From Streptomyces soli (GTDB taxonomy: Bacteria > Actinomycetota > Actinomycetes > Streptomycetales > Streptomycetaceae): DNA of 51,250 nucleotides. Location of the stretch: contig NZ_RJVR01000180.1 in the NCBI RefSeq assembly GCF_003999195.1, forward strand, positions 1 to 51,250, in the 5' to 3' direction. The notes under the pieces are model-generated. The model saw only the letters and a list, made by a program, of their open reading frames with translations. It was not told the origin of the DNA and did no database searches. The number at the start of each line of letters is the position of its first letter. Position 1 is the stretch's first letter. Shown here piece after piece: positions 10,902-27,144 of this stretch. The translations under genes were made by a program, and so were the position numbers.

Positions 10902-11459
10902 TCACGCCTCCTTGAACGGGAAGCCGAGGTGACGAAGGAGCGCGCGGCCCTCAGCGTCGTTGGTCGCCGTGGTGACCACGGTGATGTCCATACCCCGGAC
11001 GCGGTCGATCTTGTCCTGGTCGATCTCGTGGAACATGACCTGCTCCGTGAGACCGAAGGTGTAGTTGCCACGGCCGTCGAACTGCTTCGGCGACAGACCA
11101 CGGAAGTCGCGGATGCGCGGGAGCGCGAGCGACAGCGTACGGTCCAGGAACTCCCACATGCGGTCGCCCCGGAGGGTGACGTGGGCGCCGATCGGCTGGC
11201 CCTCACGCAGCTTGAACTGCGCGATGGACTTACGGGCCTTGGTGACGGCCGGCTTCTGACCGGTGATCGTGGCGAGGTCGCGGATGGCGCCCTCGATCAG
11301 CTTGGAGTCGCGGGCGGCGTCGCCCACACCCATGTTGACCACGATCTTGACGAGGCCGGGGATCTGCATGACGTTCTCGTACGAGAACTCCTCACGCAGC
11401 TTGCCCGCGATTTCCTCGCGGTAGCGCAGCTTGAGGCGCGGCTGGGTGGTGGTAGTCAT
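10902..11459 (-). CDS. rplE: 50S ribosomal protein L5
   Basis: L5 binds 5S rRNA and contacts the P-site tRNA. The 185-residue protein shows [17 protein letters not shown], the [18 protein letters not shown] segment and [20 protein letters not shown] at the end. Its ATG overlaps the rplX stop by one base (TGATG). Confidence 0.98.
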   Translation of the reverse strand: MTTTTQPRLKLRYREEIAGKLREEFSYENVMQIPGLVKIVVNMGVGDAARDSKLIEGAIRDLATITGQKPAVTKARKSIAQFKLREGQPIGAHVTLRGDRMWEFLDRTLSLALPRIRDFRGLSPKQFDGRGNYTFGLTEQVMFHEIDQDKIDRVRGMDITVVTTATNDAEGRALLRHLGFPFKEA

Positions 11460-11782
11460 CAGATGTCCTCACCCGTCCGCTTGGCAACGCGGATCTTGTT
11501 GCCCTCGTCGTCGAAGCGGTATCCGACGCGAGTGACGACCTTCTTGCCGTCCTTCTCCACGACCAGCTGAACGTTGCTGACGTGAATCGGGGCCTCGGTC
11601 GTGATGATGCCGCCGGTCTTGGAACCACGGGCGGTCTGGCCGGCCTTGGTGTGCTTCTTGACCCGGTTGACACCCTCGACCAGGACGCGGTCGTCGACGG
11701 GGTAGGCAACGATGACCTTGCCCGTCTTGCCCTTGTCCTTACCGGTGATGACCTGGACCAGGTCGCCCTTCTTGATCTTCAT
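11459..11782 (-). CDS. rplX: 50S ribosomal protein L24
   Basis: L24 is an assembly initiator located at the exit of the peptide tunnel. The 107-residue protein starts [18 protein letters not shown], a KOW motif, followed by [15 protein letters not shown]. It lies 3 nt after rplN. Confidence 0.98.
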   Translation of the reverse strand: MKIKKGDLVQVITGKDKGKTGKVIVAYPVDDRVLVEGVNRVKKHTKAGQTARGSKTGGIITTEAPIHVSNVQLVVEKDGKKVVTRVGYRFDDEGNKIRVAKRTGEDI

Positions 11783-11785
11783 CGG

Positions 11786-12154
11786 TTACAGCACCTCCGG
11801 CGCGAGAGAAACGATCTTCATGAACTTCTTCTCGCGCAGCTCACGACCCACCGGGCCGAAGATACGGGTGCCGCGGGGGTCGCCGTCGTTCTTCAGAATG
11901 ACGGCGGCGTTCTCGTCGAACCGGATGTACGAGCCGTCTGCGCGGCGGCGCTCCTTGACGGTCCGGACGATGACCGCCTTGACGACCTCGCCCTTCTTCA
12001 CGTTGCCACCGGGGATCGCGTCCTTGACGGTGGCGACGATGACGTCACCGATTCCCGCGTAGCGGCGGCCCGAGCCACCGAGAACACGGATGCAAAGGAT
12101 TTCCTTCGCACCGGTGTTGTCGGCGATCCGAAGCCGCGACTCCTGCTGGATCAC
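11786..12154 (-). CDS. rplN: 50S ribosomal protein L14
   Basis: L14 forms an inter-subunit bridge and binds ribosome silencing factors. The 122-residue product ([18 protein letters not shown]) uses a GTG start at 12154 behind AGGAGA. It is the first gene of the spc operon; a hairpin separates it from rpsQ, the last S10-operon gene. Confidence 0.98.
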   Translation of the reverse strand: MIQQESRLRIADNTGAKEILCIRVLGGSGRRYAGIGDVIVATVKDAIPGGNVKKGEVVKAVIVRTVKERRRADGSYIRFDENAAVILKNDGDPRGTRIFGPVGRELREKKFMKIVSLAPEVL

Positions 12155-12230
12155 GTCTATCTCCTGATTGTCGCGTCGGTTCCCGGCAGGGGCGGGTTGC
12201 CCCGACCCCTACCGAGCCTGACGGAACGGT

Positions 12231-12264
12231 CCTGAGGGCCCACCATTTTTTCCGGGCCCTCAGG
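12231..12264 (-). terminator. hairpin at the S10/spc operon boundary
   Basis: An 11-bp stem (CCTGAGGGCCC) with a 12-nt loop that is A-rich on the transcribed strand begins 2 nt after the rpsQ stop. Its position matches the classical S10/spc operon border, so partial termination there is plausible. Confidence 0.6.
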
Positions 12265-12266
12265 GA

Positions 12267-12548
12267 TTACTTGGCCTTCTCGAGGATCTCGACGATCCGC
12301 CACCGCTTCGTGGCGGACTGCGGCCGGGTCTCCGCGAGGAGGACACGGTCGCCGACGCCGGCGGCGTTCTGCTCGTCATGCGCCTTGAGCTTGTTCGTGC
12401 GGCGGATGACCTTGCCGTAGAGGGCGTGCTTGACACGGTCCTCGACGGCAACGACGACGGTCTTGTCCATCTTGTCGCTGACGACAAGGCCCTCGCGGGT
12501 CTTGCGGTCGGCGCGTGCGGTCTTGTCAGTCACATTCTTCTCGCTCAT
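12267..12548 (-). CDS. rpsQ: 30S ribosomal protein S17
   Basis: S17 binds 16S rRNA early in assembly. The 93-residue OB-fold protein contains [20 protein letters not shown] and [16 protein letters not shown], both diagnostic. The N-terminal 17 residues are an actinobacterial extension. The ATG overlaps the rpmC stop (TGATG). Confidence 0.98.
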   Translation of the reverse strand: MSEKNVTDKTARADRKTREGLVVSDKMDKTVVVAVEDRVKHALYGKVIRRTNKLKAHDEQNAAGVGDRVLLAETRPQSATKRWRIVEILEKAK

Positions 12549-12772
12549 CAGGCGCTCTCCACCGTCTCGATGCCGAGCTCACGCTCACGCATGAGGGTGT
12601 AGATCCGGGCGATGTCCTTGCGGACGATCTTCAGCCGGGTGTTGTTCTCCAGCTGGCCGGTGGCCGCCTGGAAGCGAAGGTTGAACAGCTCTTCCTTCGC
12701 CTCGCGGAGCTTGCCGAGGAGACCCTCGTCATCCAGCTCACGCAGCTCTGCCGTCTTGGTGCCGGCCGCCAT
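12548..12772 (-). CDS. rpmC: 50S ribosomal protein L29
   Basis: L29 lies at the tunnel exit next to L23 and forms part of the docking site for SRP and trigger factor. The 74-residue helical protein has [20 protein letters not shown] and [15 protein letters not shown]. It overlaps both neighbours by one base. Confidence 0.98.
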   Translation of the reverse strand: MAAGTKTAELRELDDEGLLGKLREAKEELFNLRFQAATGQLENNTRLKIVRKDIARIYTLMRERELGIETVESA

Positions 12773-13191
12773 TACGACTCACCTGCCTCGCGCCGGATGA
12801 TCCGGCACTTCATCGGAAGCTTGTGGGCGGCGCGGGTCAGCGCCTCCTTGGCAACCTTTTCGTTCGGGAAGGACAGCTCGAACATCACCCGGCCGGGGTG
12901 AACGTTCGCGATCCACCACTCCGGAGAACCCTTACCGGAACCCATGCGGGTTTCGGCCGGCTTCTTCGTCAGCGGACGGTCCGGGTAGATGTTGATCCAG
13001 ACCTTGCCACCACGGCGAATGTGACGGGTGATGGCGATACGAGCGGACTCGATCTGCCGGTTCGTCACATAGGCCGGGGTCACGGCCTGGATGCCGTACT
13101 CACCGAACGCCAGCTCGGTGCCGCCCTTGGCCATGCCACGGCGCTTGGGGTGGTGCTGCTTACGGTGCTTGACCCGACGGGGGATCAGCAT
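12772..13191 (-). CDS. rplP: 50S ribosomal protein L16
   Basis: L16 organises the A-site region of the large subunit. The 139-residue protein begins [19 protein letters not shown] and contains [18 protein letters not shown], the family hallmark. Its stop overlaps the rpmC start (TAATG); rpsC ends 5 nt upstream. Confidence 0.98.
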   Translation of the reverse strand: MLIPRRVKHRKQHHPKRRGMAKGGTELAFGEYGIQAVTPAYVTNRQIESARIAITRHIRRGGKVWINIYPDRPLTKKPAETRMGSGKGSPEWWIANVHPGRVMFELSFPNEKVAKEALTRAAHKLPMKCRIIRREAGES

Positions 13192-13196
13192 GAGGG

Positions 13197-14036
13197 TCAG
13201 GCCTCCGTTCCGGGGGTCTCCGCAGCCGCCGGAGCCTCAGAAGCGACAGCTTCGGCCTTGGGGGCCTGGGCAGCGTCACCCTGGGGACGACGACCACGGC
13301 CGCCGCGCTCGCCACCGCGGCGCTGCGGACGGTCATTACCGCCACCGCCGGCACCACGCGCCGGGCGGTTGCCCGCGCGGGCAGCGGCGTTGTCGGCGCG
13401 GACCTCGGCGATGTTCTTGACGTCGCCCTTGTAGATCCAGACCTTCACACCGATACGGCCGAAGGTCGTACGGGCCTCGAAGAAGCCGTAGTCGACGTTC
13501 GCGCGGAGCGTGTGCAGGGGCACACGGCCCTCGCGGTAGAACTCCGAGCGGGACATCTCGGCGCCGCCGAGACGACCGCCACACTGGATCTTGATGCCCT
13601 TGGCGCCGGCCTTCATCGTGCTCTGCATGCTCTTGCGCATCGCACGACGGAAGGAGACACGGGAGGACAGCTGCTCGGCGACGGCCTGGGCCACCAACTG
13701 AGCGTCCGTCTCCGGGTTCTTGACCTCGAGGATGTTCAGCTGGACCTGCTTGCCGGTCAGCTTCTCGAGGTCACCGCGGATACGGTCGGCCTCCGCGCCA
13801 CGACGGCCGATGACGATGCCCGGCCGGGCGGTGTGGATGTCGACGCGGACGCGGTCACGGGTGCGCTCGATCTCAACCTTCGAGATGCCGGCGCGCTCCA
13901 TGCCCTGCGTCATCATCTTGCGGATGGCCACGTCTTCCTTGACGTAGTCCTTGTACAGCTTGTCGGCGTACCAACGGGACTTGAAGTCCGTGGTGATGCC
14001 GAGCCGGAACCCATGCGGGTTAACCTTCTGGCCCAT
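13197..14036 (-). CDS. rpsC: 30S ribosomal protein S3
   Basis: S3 is at the mRNA entrance and contributes to mRNA helicase activity. The 279-residue product has the KH domain motif [13 protein letters not shown] and the conserved C-terminal domain through [13 protein letters not shown]. After about residue 215 follows an actinobacterial Gly/Arg/Asn-rich then Ala/Glu-rich tail, making it about 45 residues longer than E. coli S3. Its ATG overlaps the rplV stop. Confidence 0.98.
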   Translation of the reverse strand: MGQKVNPHGFRLGITTDFKSRWYADKLYKDYVKEDVAIRKMMTQGMERAGISKVEIERTRDRVRVDIHTARPGIVIGRRGAEADRIRGDLEKLTGKQVQLNILEVKNPETDAQLVAQAVAEQLSSRVSFRRAMRKSMQSTMKAGAKGIKIQCGGRLGGAEMSRSEFYREGRVPLHTLRANVDYGFFEARTTFGRIGVKVWIYKGDVKNIAEVRADNAAARAGNRPARGAGGGGNDRPQRRGGERGGRGRRPQGDAAQAPKAEAVASEAPAAAETPGTEA

Positions 14037-14383
14037 TACCGGGTCCCTTCCTTGCTGGAGACGACCACGGTGATGTGGCTGGTCCGCTTGCGGATCCGGT
14101 AGGCACGGCCCTGGGCGCGCGGCCGGAACCGCTTCAGGGTCGGGCCCTCGTCCACGAACGCCTCGCTGATGAACAGCGACTCGGCGTCCGTGTGGTCGTA
14201 GTTGTGCGCGGCGTTGGCAATGGCACTGTCCAGCACCTTGCCCACCGGCACGCTCGCGGCCTGCGGGGCGAAACGCAGGACCGCCTGAGCCTCCGTGGCG
14301 CTCATGCCACGGATAAGGTCCACCACGCGGCGGGCCTTCATGGGCGTGACGCGGATGTACCGCGCCTGGGCCCTGGCTTCCAT
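14036..14383 (-). CDS. rplV: 50S ribosomal protein L22
   Basis: L22 lines the peptide exit tunnel opposite L4. From [20 protein letters not shown] the product is 115 residues and ends in [21 protein letters not shown] prefer the ATG at 14383 because AAGGGA precedes it; an in-frame ATG at 14407 would add eight residues but has a poor ribosome-binding site. The tunnel beta-hairpin region lies near the C-terminus. Confidence 0.96.
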   Translation of the reverse strand: MEARAQARYIRVTPMKARRVVDLIRGMSATEAQAVLRFAPQAASVPVGKVLDSAIANAAHNYDHTDAESLFISEAFVDEGPTLKRFRPRAQGRAYRIRKRTSHITVVVSSKEGTR

Positions 14384-14426
14384 GGTTGTCCCTTCGGTGT
14401 CAGTCATAGTCGTTCACACCCCGCCG

Positions 14427-14708
14427 TCAGCGACGCTTCGACTTGCGGTCGTCCTTGACGTGGCCGCGGAAGGTGCGGGTCGGCGAGAACTCGCCGAGCT
14501 TGTGGCCGACCATGGACTCGGTGACGAACACCGGGACGTGGATCTTGCCGTTGTGCACCGCGATGGTGTGGCCCAGCATCGCCGGGATGATCATCGAGCG
14601 CCGGGACCAGGTCTTGATGACGTTCTTGGTGCCAGCTTCGTTCTGTACGTCCACCTTCTTGATCAGGTGGTCGTCGACGAAGGGCCCCTTCTTGAGACTG
14701 CGCGGCAT
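14427..14708 (-). CDS. rpsS: 30S ribosomal protein S19
   Basis: S19 lies in the 30S head beside S13. The 93-residue protein starts [19 protein letters not shown] and has [20 protein letters not shown] and [16 protein letters not shown], all diagnostic. It lies 12 nt from rplB. Confidence 0.98.
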   Translation of the reverse strand: MPRSLKKGPFVDDHLIKKVDVQNEAGTKNVIKTWSRRSMIIPAMLGHTIAVHNGKIHVPVFVTESMVGHKLGEFSPTRTFRGHVKDDRKSKRR

Positions 14709-14720
14709 CTAAACCCGCTC

Positions 14721-15557
<837 letters not shown>

Positions 15558-15596
15558 TTCTCAGTCCTCGTCCGATTCCGGACGACTCGGACTCCG

Positions 15597-15920
15597 TTAG
15601 GAGACCGGGCCGCCGAAGATGTCGATTCGGTCGCCCTCAGCGAGGGTCACGATGGCGCGCTTGGTGTCCTTGCGCTTGCCGAAGCCGGTGCGGGTGCGCT
15701 TGCGCTTGCCCTGCCGGTTGATCGTGTTGACCCCGGTGACCTTGACCGAGAAGACCGCCTCGACGGCCTGCTTGATCTGGGTCTTGTTCGAGCCCGGCGC
15801 GACGATGAACGTGTACTTGTTCTCGTCCAGCAGGGCGTAGCTCTTCTCCGACACGACCGGCTTGACAAGAATGTCGCGCGGGTCCGTGAAGGTCTTGCTC
15901 GTGATCGTCGCCTCGGACAT
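15597..15920 (-). CDS. rplW: 50S ribosomal protein L23
   Basis: L23 is the main docking site for trigger factor and SRP at the tunnel exit. From the ATG at 15920 the product is 107 residues: [19 protein letters not shown], then [20 protein letters not shown]. The start overlaps the rplD stop (TGATG), which fixes it against longer in-frame alternatives. Confidence 0.98.
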   Translation of the reverse strand: MSEATITSKTFTDPRDILVKPVVSEKSYALLDENKYTFIVAPGSNKTQIKQAVEAVFSVKVTGVNTINRQGKRKRTRTGFGKRKDTKRAIVTLAEGDRIDIFGGPVS

Positions 15921-16570
15921 CAGGCGTCGCTCCCTTCGGTCTCGGCAACGCCGGCACCGGTGAAGCGGTCGAAGGCGTCCTTGGTGAACACCACGTCGTC
16001 GGAGACGAGCACGTCGTACGTGTTCAGCTGACCGGCCTCCAGGATGTGGACCTGGGGCAGGTTGCGGGCGGACAGCCACGCGGCCTCGTCGGCACGCTCG
16101 ACGACCAGGAGCACGTTCTTGCGCTCACTGATCTTGCCGAGGAGGGACTTGGCAGCCTTCGTCGACGGGGCGGAGCCCTCGACGACGCCGGTCACGACGT
16201 GGATGCGGTTGTGACGCGCGCGGTCGGTCAGAGCGCCCTTGAGGGCGGCCTTGACCATCTTCTTCGGGGTCCGCTGCGAGTAGTCACGCGGCTTGGGGCC
16301 GTGGACGACGCCACCGCCGACGAACTGCGGGGCGCGGGTCGAACCCTGACGGGCGCGGCCGGTGCCCTTCTGGCGGTACGGCTTCTTGCCACCACCACGG
16401 ACCTCGCCACGACGCTTGGTGCTGTGCGTGCCCTGACGGGCGGCAGCGAGCTGCGCCACGACGACCTGGTGGATCAGCGGGATGCTGACCTTGGCGTCGA
16501 AGATCTCGGCCGGGAGCTCTACGGTCCCGGTGGTGTCGCCGGAGGGCGACAGAATGTCAATGGTGCTCAT
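15920..16570 (-). CDS. rplD: 50S ribosomal protein L4
   Basis: L4 reaches into the exit tunnel and in E. coli represses the S10 operon. The 216-residue protein begins [19 protein letters not shown] and has the extended tunnel loop around [19 protein letters not shown], where macrolide-resistance changes map in other species; it reads as wild type. The ATG lies 4 nt after the rplC stop. Confidence 0.98.
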   Translation of the reverse strand: MSTIDILSPSGDTTGTVELPAEIFDAKVSIPLIHQVVVAQLAAARQGTHSTKRRGEVRGGGKKPYRQKGTGRARQGSTRAPQFVGGGVVHGPKPRDYSQRTPKKMVKAALKGALTDRARHNRIHVVTGVVEGSAPSTKAAKSLLGKISERKNVLLVVERADEAAWLSARNLPQVHILEAGQLNTYDVLVSDDVVFTKDAFDRFTGAGVAETEGSDA

Positions 16571-16574
16571 ATCC

Positions 16575-17219
16575 TCAGGCCCCCTTGGCCGCGGTGCGGA
16601 CCAGGACGAGGCCGCCGTTCGGACCGGGGATGGCTCCCTTGATGAGGAGCAGTCCCTTCTCCGCGTCAACGGCGTGGACGGTCAGGTTCTGGGTGGTGAC
16701 CCGCTCGTTGCCCATACGGCCTGCCATGCGCATGCCCTTGAACACACGGCCCGGGGTGGCGCAGCCACCGATGGAGCCGGGCGAGCGGTGCTTGCGCTGG
16801 ACGCCGTGTCCGGCGCCGAGGCCCTTGAAGTTGTGACGCTTCATGACACCGGCGAAGCCCTTGCCCTTGCTCTTGCCCGTGACGTCGACCTTGACGCCGG
16901 ACTCGAACACCTCGGCAGTGATCTCCTGGCCGAGCGTGTACTCGCCGGCGTCGGAGGTGCGGAGCTCCACCAGGTGGCGGCGGGGGGTCACGTCTGCCTT
17001 GGCGAAGTGGCCCTTGAGGGGCTTGTTCACCTTGCGCGGGTCGATCTCGCCGAAAGCGATCTGGATCGACTCGTAACCGTCGACGTCGTTGGTACGGACC
17101 TGGGTCACGACGTTCGGGCCGGCCTTGACAACAGTGACCGGGACGACACGGTTGTTCTCGTCCCAGACCTGGGTCATGCCGAGCTTCTCGCCCAGGATGC
17201 CCTTGATCTGCTTTGCCAT
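16575..17219 (-). CDS. rplC: 50S ribosomal protein L3
   Basis: L3 is a primary assembly protein whose loop approaches the peptidyl transferase centre. The 214-residue protein starts [20 protein letters not shown] and carries [17 protein letters not shown] and [19 protein letters not shown]. It lies 14 nt after rpsJ. Confidence 0.98.
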   Translation of the reverse strand: MAKQIKGILGEKLGMTQVWDENNRVVPVTVVKAGPNVVTQVRTNDVDGYESIQIAFGEIDPRKVNKPLKGHFAKADVTPRRHLVELRTSDAGEYTLGQEITAEVFESGVKVDVTGKSKGKGFAGVMKRHNFKGLGAGHGVQRKHRSPGSIGGCATPGRVFKGMRMAGRMGNERVTTQNLTVHAVDAEKGLLLIKGAIPGPNGGLVLVRTAAKGA

Positions 17220-17233
17220 CTTCTCCGCGCCTC

Positions 17234-17542
17234 TCAGAGCTTGATCTCGATGTCAACGCCGGCCGGAAGGTCCAGGCGCATCAACGAGTCAACGGTCTTG
17301 GGCGTCGGGTCGAGGATGTCGATCAGGCGCTTGTGCGTGCGCATCTCGAAGTGCTCGCGCGAGTCCTTGTACTTGTGCGGCGACTTGATGACGCAGTACA
17401 CGTTCTTCTCAGTGGGCAGCGGCACCGGGCCCGCGACATGCGCACCAGTACGGGTCACCGTCTCGACGATCTTCTTCGCCGAAGAGTCGATGACCTCGTG
17501 GTCGTATGCCTTGAGCCGAATGCGGATCTTCTGTCCCGCCAT
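17234..17542 (-). CDS. rpsJ: 30S ribosomal protein S10
   Basis: S10 (NusE) is both a 30S head protein and a transcription antitermination factor that binds NusB and NusG. The 102-residue product begins [20 protein letters not shown] and contains [20 protein letters not shown]. It heads the S10 operon (rpsJ-rplC-rplD-rplW-rplB-rpsS-rplV-rpsC-rplP-rpmC-rpsQ). A leader of about 340 nt precedes it, including the hairpin element at 17605-17630 that recurs before rpsL. Confidence 0.98.
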   Translation of the reverse strand: MAGQKIRIRLKAYDHEVIDSSAKKIVETVTRTGAHVAGPVPLPTEKNVYCVIKSPHKYKDSREHFEMRTHKRLIDILDPTPKTVDSLMRLDLPAGVDIEIKL

Positions 17543-17604
17543 GGCTTCCTCGTAATCCTGTCTCTGTGGAACGCTCTGGAACCTGGTGGTTCGACCGTCT
17601 TTCC

Positions 17605-17630
17605 CCGACCCACGCGGTCGGGCGTGTCGC
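17605..17630 (-). promoter_or_regulatory. 26-nt leader hairpin element, copy 1 (before rpsJ)
   Basis: On the transcribed strand this reads as a 7-bp stem CCCGACC / GGTCGGG with loop GCGTG, preceded by GCGACACG. It matches the rpsL-leader element at 22448-22473 in 25 of 26 positions, and both lie exactly 62 nt before their start codon. Downstream both leaders keep a similar GAA-rich segment ending CCAGGTT. A common regulatory role, for example protein binding or antitermination, is inferred. Confidence 0.65.
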
Positions 17631-17885
17631 TCCCCTTCCCGTAAATCTCCGCATGGCGAAGATCCCTCGTGAAGGGGTTCGTGGGAGAAGACACCCACCA
17701 GGTGCCTGGTCTGCACCCCGTTGACACTTCCCGGAAGATTCCCGTACGTCCGCCCCAGCAGGGGCGACGAGTACTGTGGGACTCGCTTCCGGTCCTCCCG
17801 ACGAGAGGCGTGCAACATCGGCGCTCGACCGAGCAACTTGGCTAGTCTGCCATACCGACCGCGCCGGACGCCAATCGGGCGGATT

Positions 17886-17913
17886 ACCTTACCCATGACG
17901 TCGGTTATGTCAA
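17886..17913 (-). promoter_or_regulatory. predicted S10-operon promoter
   Basis: TTGACA (17908-17913) and TAAGGT (17886-17891) are spaced by 16 nt on the minus strand, just downstream of the tuf terminator. A second weaker candidate lies around 17845-17870. The -35 is a consensus match; the -10 is fair. Confidence 0.45.
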
Positions 17914-17941
17914 ACCTGATGCCACCTGGTGCACCCAAAGC

Positions 17942-17985
17942 CGAGGGCCCGGTCCCACCGCCGAAGCGGTGGGACCGGGCCCTCG
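17942..17985 (-). terminator. terminator after tuf
   Basis: A perfect 20-bp stem closes on TTCG in the RNA sense, i.e. a C(UUCG)G tetraloop, one of the most stable RNA hairpins. It starts 19 nt after the tuf stop and ends the str operon. Confidence 0.9.
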
Positions 17986-18004
17986 TACCAGCTGGGTCGC
18001 TAGA

Positions 18005-19198
<1,194 letters not shown>

Positions 19199-19309
19199 TG
19201 GGGTCCTCCTGTGGAGTGGTTCTGTACGCCTTGCTTCATCGGCGCCAGGTGATCTTTGCTGGGGTTGCGGGCGAGGAGAGCACCCGCCGCAATCTTCTTA
19301 CGGATTGCG

Positions 19310-19336
19310 ACGGTATGCCCCACTGCCTGCCGTCAA
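19310..19336 (-). promoter_or_regulatory. possible tuf-specific promoter
   Basis: In the 174-nt fusA-tuf spacer TTGACG (19331-19336) and TACCGT (19310-19315) lie 15 nt apart on the minus strand. The spacing is short. A separate tuf promoter in the fusA-tuf interval has been described in streptomycetes, which raises the prior. Two small hairpins (CAAGCC/GGCTTG and CTCCGGG/CCCGGAG) follow the fusA stop. Confidence 0.35.
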
Positions 19337-19372
19337 GCCTAAGGCTTGCGTGGAACTCCGGGATCCCCGGAG

Positions 19373-21502
<2,130 letters not shown>

Positions 21503-21540
21503 AAGGCTCAGTCTTCTCTCGGTTCTCGATGGGGTTGTGA

Positions 21541-22011
21541 CTACCAGCGGTAGTGCGCGAAGGCCTTGTTGGACTCGGCCATCTTGTGGGTGTCCTCACG
21601 ACGCTTGACGGAGGCGCCGAGACCGTTGCTGGCGTCCAGCAGCTCGTTCATCAGGCGCTCGGTCATGGTCTTCTCGCGGCGGGCCCGGGAGTAGCCCACG
21701 AGCCACCGGAGGGCGAGGGTGGACTGACGACCCGGGCGGACCTCGACAGGCACCTGGTAGGTCGCGCCACCGACGCGGCGGGACTTGACCTCGATGGCCG
21801 GCTTGACGTTCTCCAGGGCGCGCTTGAGCGTGACGACCGGGTCGGAACCGGTCTTCTCGCGCACACCTTCGAGGGCGCCGTACACGATGCGCTCAGCGGT
21901 GGAGCGCTTGCCGTGGAGGAGGATCTTGTTGACGAGCGAGGTCACCAGAGGAGAACCGTAAACCGGGTCGATGATGACCGGGCGCTTCGGGGCGGGGCCC
22001 TTACGAGGCAT
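21541..22011 (-). CDS. rpsG: 30S ribosomal protein S7
   Basis: S7 nucleates the 30S head and in E. coli represses the str operon. The 156-residue protein begins [20 protein letters not shown] and has [20 protein letters not shown] and the ending [14 protein letters not shown]. It starts 2 nt after the rpsL stop, so coupling is likely. Confidence 0.98.
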   Translation of the reverse strand: MPRKGPAPKRPVIIDPVYGSPLVTSLVNKILLHGKRSTAERIVYGALEGVREKTGSDPVVTLKRALENVKPAIEVKSRRVGGATYQVPVEVRPGRQSTLALRWLVGYSRARREKTMTERLMNELLDASNGLGASVKRREDTHKMAESNKAFAHYRW

Positions 22012-22013
22012 TC

Positions 22014-22385
22014 TTACTTCTCCTTCTTGGCGCCGTAGCGGCTGCGGGCCTGCTTGCGGTTCTTGACACCCTGGGTGTCGAGGGAGCCGCGGATGATCTT
22101 GTAGCGAACACCCGGCAGGTCCTTCACACGGCCGCCGCGCACGAGCACGATGGAGTGCTCCTGCAGGTTGTGGCCCTCACCCGGAATGTAAGCGGTGACC
22201 TCGATGCCACTGGTCAGGCGGACACGAGCCACCTTGCGCAGCGCCGAGTTCGGCTTCTTCGGGGTGGTCGTGTAGACGCGCGTGCAGACGCCGCGACGCT
22301 GGGGGGAACCCTTCAGCGCGGGCGTCTTGTTCTTCTCGACCTTGTCCTGCCGGCCCTTCCGGACCAGCTGCTGGATCGTAGGCAC
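22014..22385 (-). CDS. rpsL: 30S ribosomal protein S12
   Basis: S12 controls decoding fidelity. The 123-residue product reads [20 protein letters not shown] from a GTG start at 22385 behind GGAGAAAC. K43 in [11 protein letters not shown] and K88 in GGRVKDLPG, the main streptomycin-resistance positions, are wild type. It is the first gene of the str operon, with a predicted promoter at 22592-22620 and the shared hairpin element in its leader. Confidence 0.98.
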   Translation of the reverse strand: MPTIQQLVRKGRQDKVEKNKTPALKGSPQRRGVCTRVYTTTPKKPNSALRKVARVRLTSGIEVTAYIPGEGHNLQEHSIVLVRGGRVKDLPGVRYKIIRGSLDTQGVKNRKQARSRYGAKKEK

Positions 22386-22447
22386 CGTTTCTCCGGTTTC
22401 TGTGTGCCGATCTCGATACATCTAACCTGGGGTTTCAGCGATCCGCT

Positions 22448-22473
22448 CCGACCCACGCGGTCGGGTGTGTCGC
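22448..22473 (-). promoter_or_regulatory. 26-nt leader hairpin element, copy 2 (before rpsL)
   Basis: This differs from the rpsJ copy at one position only and sits at the same 62-nt distance from the start codon. The RNA would form CCGACC / GGTCGG with loop GCGTG. It lies about 110 nt into the predicted rpsL transcript, so it should act at the RNA level. An 11-nt part of it (CCCACGCGGTC, plus strand) recurs at 22536-22546. Confidence 0.65.
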
Positions 22474-22591
22474 GGACCTCATACGTTTCCCGGGGAACAG
22501 GAAGTGCGTATTTGTCGGTGTCTCGGCCACGGTGTCCCACGCGGTCAAGTGCACGCGCGAGAACCCGGGCACACCCCAGGCACAAGGTCAG

Positions 22592-22620
22592 AGCGTACCT
22601 ATAGCATCGGCTCCGGTCAA
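22592..22620 (-). promoter_or_regulatory. predicted str-operon promoter
   Basis: TTGACC (22615-22620) and TACGCT (22592-22597) are separated by 17 nt on the minus strand, a good vegetative (HrdB-type) promoter. It gives a leader of about 200 nt before rpsL. Confidence 0.65.
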
Positions 22621-22642
22621 AATGAAAGCGGCTGCGCCGCCG

Positions 22643-23080
22643 TCAGCCCGCCTCGTGCACTACCGCGGTGATCAGCGCGACCATCAGCGCCACGGCCACC
22701 ACCATCACGATGGTGACCACATAACCGAGCACCAGGCCGCCCACCGCCAGCCCGTCGCCCTGCTCACCGGTGCGACGGATCTCACGCCGGGCCATGTGCC
22801 CCAGCACGATGGCCGGAATCGCCGTCACCCCCACGAAGACCCCGCTCACCCCGCAGACCAGGGCCCCCACCGCCTTGCTGTTGGTGCGCGGAGGGCGGGC
22901 CGGCAACGGCAGTGGGGGCCGCGGCAGGTCGTGGGTGAGCGCGCTGAGTTCGCCGCTCGTACGGGCCTGGAAGGCCAGGCCTATCCGGTCCTCGTACTCC
23001 CCCTGCGTCAGACGCCCCTCGGTGAAGGCGTCCTTCAGGGTCTCCACCGCACGCTCGCGGTCAGCATCACCGGCCAGCAT
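22643..23080 (-). CDS. DUF1707 / DUF4190-type membrane protein
   Basis: This 145-residue protein begins MLAGDADRERAVETLKDAF, continuing TEGRLTQGEYEDR and TSGELSALTHDLP, the DUF1707 module seen at the N-terminus of many small actinobacterial membrane proteins. Residues about 65-145 hold two hydrophobic spans around a GHMARREIRRTGEQGDGLA loop, the DUF4190 pattern. Function is unknown. The ATG at 23080 matches the usual module start; an in-frame GTG at 23107 lies inside the rpoC terminator. It separates rpoC from rpsL. Confidence 0.85.
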   Translation of the reverse strand: MLAGDADRERAVETLKDAFTEGRLTQGEYEDRIGLAFQARTSGELSALTHDLPRPPLPLPARPPRTNSKAVGALVCGVSGVFVGVTAIPAIVLGHMARREIRRTGEQGDGLAVGGLVLGYVVTIVMVVAVALMVALITAVVHEAG

Positions 23081-23091
23081 CCCTCCATCAT

Positions 23092-23134
23092 GCCGCAGGG
23101 CGGCCACCCCGGCGTGGGGTGGCCGCCCTGCGGC
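23092..23134 (-). terminator. terminator after rpoC
   Basis: A perfect 19-bp stem with a 5-nt loop begins 16 nt after the rpoC stop. Its arm CAGGGCGGCCACCC is also used in the terminator after rplL (31110-31139). Confidence 0.9.
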
Positions 23135-23149
23135 TTACTGCGGTACGAC

Positions 23150-27049
<3,900 letters not shown>

Positions 27050-27108
27050 TTGTCGTCAATCCCTCTTTCAGGGTCGAGTGTCAAACATGGTCTGAACGGT
27101 CCGGGGAA

Positions 27109-27138
27109 GGTGGGGGCTCTCCGAGAAGAGCCCCCACC
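27109..27138 (-). other. hairpin between rpoB and rpoC
   Basis: A 12-bp stem (GGTGGGGGCTCT) with a 6-nt loop starts 6 nt after the rpoB stop. It looks like a terminator but lies inside the rpoBC operon, so it may act as a partial terminator or processing signal. Confidence 0.55.
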
Positions 27139-27144
27139 GGCCCG

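Larger units (their letters stand above)
17543..18004 (-). other. S10-operon leader and tuf-rpsJ intergenic region
   Basis: These 462 nt contain no convincing gene. From the tuf side they hold the tuf terminator (17942-17985), a predicted promoter (17886-17913), several inverted repeats, and the 26-nt hairpin element shared with the rpsL leader (17605-17630). The frame upstream of rpsJ is open for another 132 codons but has no family match and no start site, so it is treated as untranslated leader. Confidence 0.75.
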
